Assembly: GCA_963738575.1 (NCBI GenBank)
Contig: CAVTWY010000002.1
Span: 744,001-808,000, forward strand
Length of the DNA: 64,000 nucleotides
Direction of reading: 5' to 3'
From: CAVTWY01 sp963738575
GTDB taxonomy: Bacteria > Pseudomonadota > Gammaproteobacteria > Burkholderiales > Burkholderiaceae_C
The position numbers and the translations under genes are program-made. Positions 61,670-64,000 of the stretch are shown here, one piece after another. Position 1 is the stretch's first letter. Every line of letters begins with the position of its first letter. The notes below the pieces were generated by a model that saw only the letters and a list, made by a program, of their open reading frames with translations, was not told where the DNA came from and ran no database searches.

Positions 61670-62716
61670 TCAGACCCCCGCTTGCACTGCAGACAAAACC
61701 CACCGAGGTCGAACGTCAAAGGCGTCGTCGAAAACGGGGGCTTCAACGCCCGCCACCAGGCGCATGGCCGCTGCAACAGCAATCATCGCCCCGTTGTCCG
61801 AGCACAGGGCCAACGGCGGAACCACCACCGTGGCTCTCATGGAGGCGCAGCGGGTGTCCAATTGCGCCCGCAAAAGCGCATTGGCGCCCACCCCGCCTGC
61901 CACCACCAACTGCTTCAAGCCCGTTTGTCTCAAGGCGGCGCACGACTTGGCGACCAGCACGTCGACGATGGCCGCCTGGGTCGAGGCGGCCATGTCAGCG
62001 CGGTCTTGTTCTGTAGCACGCGCTTCCACCCGGCGCCACTGCGTCATCACGGCAGTTTTCAATCCAGCGAACGAAAAGTCGAGTGAGCCACTGTGCAGCA
62101 GCGGCCTGGGCAACTTGAAGGCTGTCGGGTTGCCTTTGGCAGCAAGCAAGGCCAAGGCCGGCCCGCCTGGGTAACCCAGCCCCAAGAGTTTGGCACTTTT
62201 GTCAAAGGCTTCGCCAGCAGCATCGTCGACCGTTTCACCCAGCATGTGGTACTGCCCGACCGATTGGGCATGCATCAGTTGGGTGTGGCCACCCGATACA
62301 AGCAAGGCCACAAACGGAAACGTTGGTGTCACGGGTGCCAAGAATGGTGAAAGCAAATGGCCTTCAAGATGGTGGATGCCCATTGACGGCTTGCCCAAAG
62401 CCAGCGCCAATCCACAGGCTGCTCCCGAACCCACAAGCAGCGCCCCGGCCAACCCGGGGCCACGCGTGTAAGCGACCACGTCGATGTCGGCAAGCGACTT
62501 TGAAGCCAACGCCATCACCTCGCGCACCAGTGGCACCAGCCGTTGGATGTGGTCACGCGAAGCCAGCTCAGGCACCACGCCCCCATAGGCCTCATGCATC
62601 GACACCTGGCTGTGCAAGGCCTGGGCCAACAGCGCCGGCTTGGAATCACCGTGGGCCATTTGAACCAAGGCCACGCCCGTTTCGTCACATGATGATTCGA
62701 TCCCAAGCACTTTCAT
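61670..62716 (-). CDS. tsaD: tRNA N6-threonylcarbamoyladenosine transferase TsaD
   Basis: 348 aa from ATG 62716 (MKVLGIESSCDETGVAL); an extension to 62770 is not conserved. Transfers the threonylcarbamoyl group to A37 of tRNAs reading ANN codons, with TsaB/TsaE (not here). ASKHA ATPase fold with the iron-binding HLEGH segment, VSGGHTQLMHA, and the C-terminal VAGGVGANALLR and ALCSDNGAMIA. Formerly called Gcp. Confidence 0.96.
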   Translation of the reverse strand: MKVLGIESSCDETGVALVQMAHGDSKPALLAQALHSQVSMHEAYGGVVPELASRDHIQRLVPLVREVMALASKSLADIDVVAYTRGPGLAGALLVGSGAACGLALALGKPSMGIHHLEGHLLSPFLAPVTPTFPFVALLVSGGHTQLMHAQSVGQYHMLGETVDDAAGEAFDKSAKLLGLGYPGGPALALLAAKGNPTAFKLPRPLLHSGSLDFSFAGLKTAVMTQWRRVEARATEQDRADMAASTQAAIVDVLVAKSCAALRQTGLKQLVVAGGVGANALLRAQLDTRCASMRATVVVPPLALCSDNGAMIAVAAAMRLVAGVEAPVFDDAFDVRPRWVLSAVQAGV

Positions 62717-62814
62717 CTTTTCAGTGTAACGAAGCACCTGCGTTGTTCTCAACACGTCAGCGCGCGGCATTTGTTCACATCCGATCCACTTGGATACACC
62801 CTCGGTCCGGGGGG

Positions 62815-62829
62815 GTCACACCTTGTGAC
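62815..62829. promoter_or_regulatory. Dyad symmetric site upstream of the 62914 gene
   Basis: GTCACACCTTGTGAC is a 6-bp perfect inverted repeat with a 3-nt spacer, between the divergent tsaD and hypothetical genes. Possible operator; the protein that would bind is unknown. Confidence 0.35.
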
Positions 62830-62913
62830 TTTTTTACTGGGGTGGACGGCATCGTGCCCGTACGCTTCACTTCACAAAGACTACGAGCAGGCATCCACAG
62901 TGCCTCGTTGGGA

Positions 62914-63198
62914 ATGAAAGAGTACAAACTCTCAGGCTGGCCTGATCTGCAGGCGCCCTTTCATCGCACGTGCTACCGCCGCATGCTCAGCGACATGTCG
63001 CACCGGTACGTCTCGTTTGCACAGTTGGTGTCCAACACCACCGCGTCGCGCCATGAGGTGCGCTTGTTCATTGAAATGCTGACCGACCGTGGCCTGCTGC
63101 GTGAGCGTGAAGCCGAAACCGACTCCCTCTTTGATTCACTCAAGCCGCTCGGCGATTGGTTTCGTCGCACCGTGACAGGCGACCTGCCCAAACACTGA
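62914..63198 (+). CDS. Hypothetical protein, possible winged-helix fold
   Basis: 94 aa from ATG 62914 (MKEYKLSGWPDL). The sequence LVSNTTASRHEVRLFIEMLTDRGLLREREA reads like the helix-turn-helix and wing of a small DNA-binding protein, with a conserved-looking C-terminus SLFDSLKPLGDWFRRTVTG. No signal peptide or membrane segment. I do not recognise a named family; similar short proteins are common in Burkholderiales (from memory). It converges on fdx (15 bp apart), and a dyad at 62815-62829 lies upstream. Confidence 0.7.
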   Translation: MKEYKLSGWPDLQAPFHRTCYRRMLSDMSHRYVSFAQLVSNTTASRHEVRLFIEMLTDRGLLREREAETDSLFDSLKPLGDWFRRTVTGDLPKH

Positions 63199-63213
63199 GC
63201 GCCGCCCATGCGC

Positions 63214-63552
63214 TCAGTGGTTCTCTTTGGCGTGGTTGATAGAATATTTGGGAATTTCAATCACCACGTCTTGGTTCGACAGGATGGCCTGGCACGACAA
63301 GCGTGAATGGGGCTCCAGGCCCCAAGCACGGTCCAACAAATCTTCTTCGCTCTCGTCCATTTCGCCGAGCGACGCAAACCCCTCTCGAACAACCACATGG
63401 CACGTGGTGCAAGCGCAACTCAAGTCACACGCATGCTCAATCGCAATGTTGTGCTCAAGCAGTGCCTCGCAAATCGACGTGCCTGAGGGCGCGGTAACCG
63501 TGGTGCCCTGAGGGCAGTACTCGGCATGGGGCAGGATTTTGATGACTGGCAT
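63214..63552 (-). CDS. fdx: ISC-type 2Fe-2S ferredoxin
   Basis: 112 aa adrenodoxin-like ferredoxin of the iron-sulphur cluster assembly pathway. The cluster ligands are in ACDLSCACTTCHV (Cys-x5-Cys-x2-Cys) with the fourth Cys in SRLSCQAIL. EGFASLGEMDESEEDLLDRA is the partner-binding acidic helix. Seven bp after hscA, the usual isc operon order. Confidence 0.96.
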   Translation of the reverse strand: MPVIKILPHAEYCPQGTTVTAPSGTSICEALLEHNIAIEHACDLSCACTTCHVVVREGFASLGEMDESEEDLLDRAWGLEPHSRLSCQAILSNQDVVIEIPKYSINHAKENH

Positions 63553-63559
63553 GGGGTCT

Positions 63560-64000
63560 CTAAATCTGATCGATCGTTTTGCCTGTCAGCGCTTGTTTGA
63601 TGCCACGGTTCATGCGCAATGCCGCAAAGGTCTCGGTGGCATCTGACAGGGATTTGACGGCAGCGTCGATGGTGGCCGCGTGATCCAACGTGGCCACTGC
63701 CTGCACGCGCGTGAGGGCCGCGTCGATGACAGCGCGATCACCCCGTGACAGCAAGTCGCCGTCAGCGTCCAACGCGGCACGTGTTGCCAGGTCCATGCGC
63801 TGCGCCTCCACGCGTGCCTCTTGCAGGGTGCGTGCCCTGGCGTCGGCCTCGGCGGACCCAAAGCCTTCTTGCAGCATGCGCGCCACGTCTTCGTCAGCCA
63901 ATCCATAGCTGGGCTTCACCACGATCGAAGCTTCGACGCCCGACTGGGTTTCACGCGCCGCCACGTTCAACAACCCATCGGCGTCAACCTGAAACGTCAC
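63560..64000 (-). CDS. hscA: Fe-S protein assembly chaperone HscA (5'-truncated by window edge)
   Basis: The C-terminal 146 residues of an Hsp70-type chaperone. The beginning, FQVDADGLLNVAARE, is the end of the substrate-binding beta domain (GLLNV-A-A-E is the Hsp70 signature there), followed by the helical lid (ADARARTLQEARVEAQRMDLATRAAL). HscA rather than DnaK is inferred from the adjacent fdx and the short C-terminus. It would help deliver clusters from IscU. The ATPase domain is beyond the right edge. Confidence 0.92.
   Translation of the reverse strand: MTFQVDADGLLNVAARETQSGVEASIVVKPSYGLADEDVARMLQEGFGSAEADARARTLQEARVEAQRMDLATRAALDADGDLLSRGDRAVIDAALTRVQAVATLDHAATIDAAVKSLSDATETFAALRMNRGIKQALTGKTIDQI

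Noticed and set aside
1..64000. CRISPR arrays, insertion sequences, prophage or integron features
   Set aside because: No regularly spaced repeats, transposase, integrase or phage structural genes were seen; gene content is uniformly chromosomal housekeeping plus sensory genes.

Overview
The window is GC-rich chromosomal DNA from a betaproteobacterium, most likely Burkholderiales and close to Comamonadaceae. The evidence is gene content and order: a complete 14-gene nuoA-N operon preceded by tpiA-secG-tRNA-Leu(GAG), a dapC-dapD-pilU-like-dapE-prmB cluster, ligA downstream of smc and zipA, lexA beside an asparaginase, and an ISC-type ferredoxin beside hscA. This is housekeeping chromosome. I see no phage, insertion sequence, CRISPR array or rRNA.

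Layout. 1-945: a truncated ABC ATPase divergent from a TesA-like esterase. 1005-10392 (minus): a secreted FecR/DUF6600-type protein, then smc-zipA-ligA-def with overlapping stops and starts. 10598-18993 (plus): queF, a small SET-domain protein, dapC-dapD-pilU-like-dapE-prmB and an ABC-F ATPase. 18990-20800: asparaginase (3' end frameshifted) divergent from lexA, with a canonical LexA box between them. 20826-25710: a CBS-domain protein, metY plus an alpha/beta hydrolase, and the threonine-degradation pair kbl-tdh.

25872-29906 (minus) is a three-gene membrane operon: a HAMP-type sensor with no output domain, an MFS transporter carrying its own N-terminal sensor module, and a stand-alone periplasmic binding protein with no ABC permease or ATPase. 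30357-37138 (plus) is a signalling operon: an alpha/beta hydrolase, a divergent histidine-phosphatase-like protein, a soluble hybrid histidine kinase (PAS-HisKA-HATPase-REC-REC-HPt) and a REC-PAS-GGDEF-EAL protein. These two operons are the best candidates for undescribed biology.

37151-40223 holds a YihY-type membrane protein, a DUF2069 protein and an FAD-linked dehydrogenase. From 62716 down to 40235 nearly everything lies on the minus strand: tsaD, rpsO, pnp, a quinone oxidoreductase, tpiA, secG, tRNA-Leu, nuoA-N, a Nudix hydrolase and a DUF1178 protein. The right edge has a small conserved-looking hypothetical protein, fdx and a truncated hscA.

Four otherwise normal genes are disrupted by small frame errors: asparaginase (3' end), nuoD (start region, looks like a 7-bp tandem duplication), secG (in a run of eight G) and the quinone oxidoreductase (near codon 240). 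Because secG and nuoD should matter to the cell, sequencing or assembly error must be excluded first, but the nuoD and secG sites are mechanistically interesting if real.
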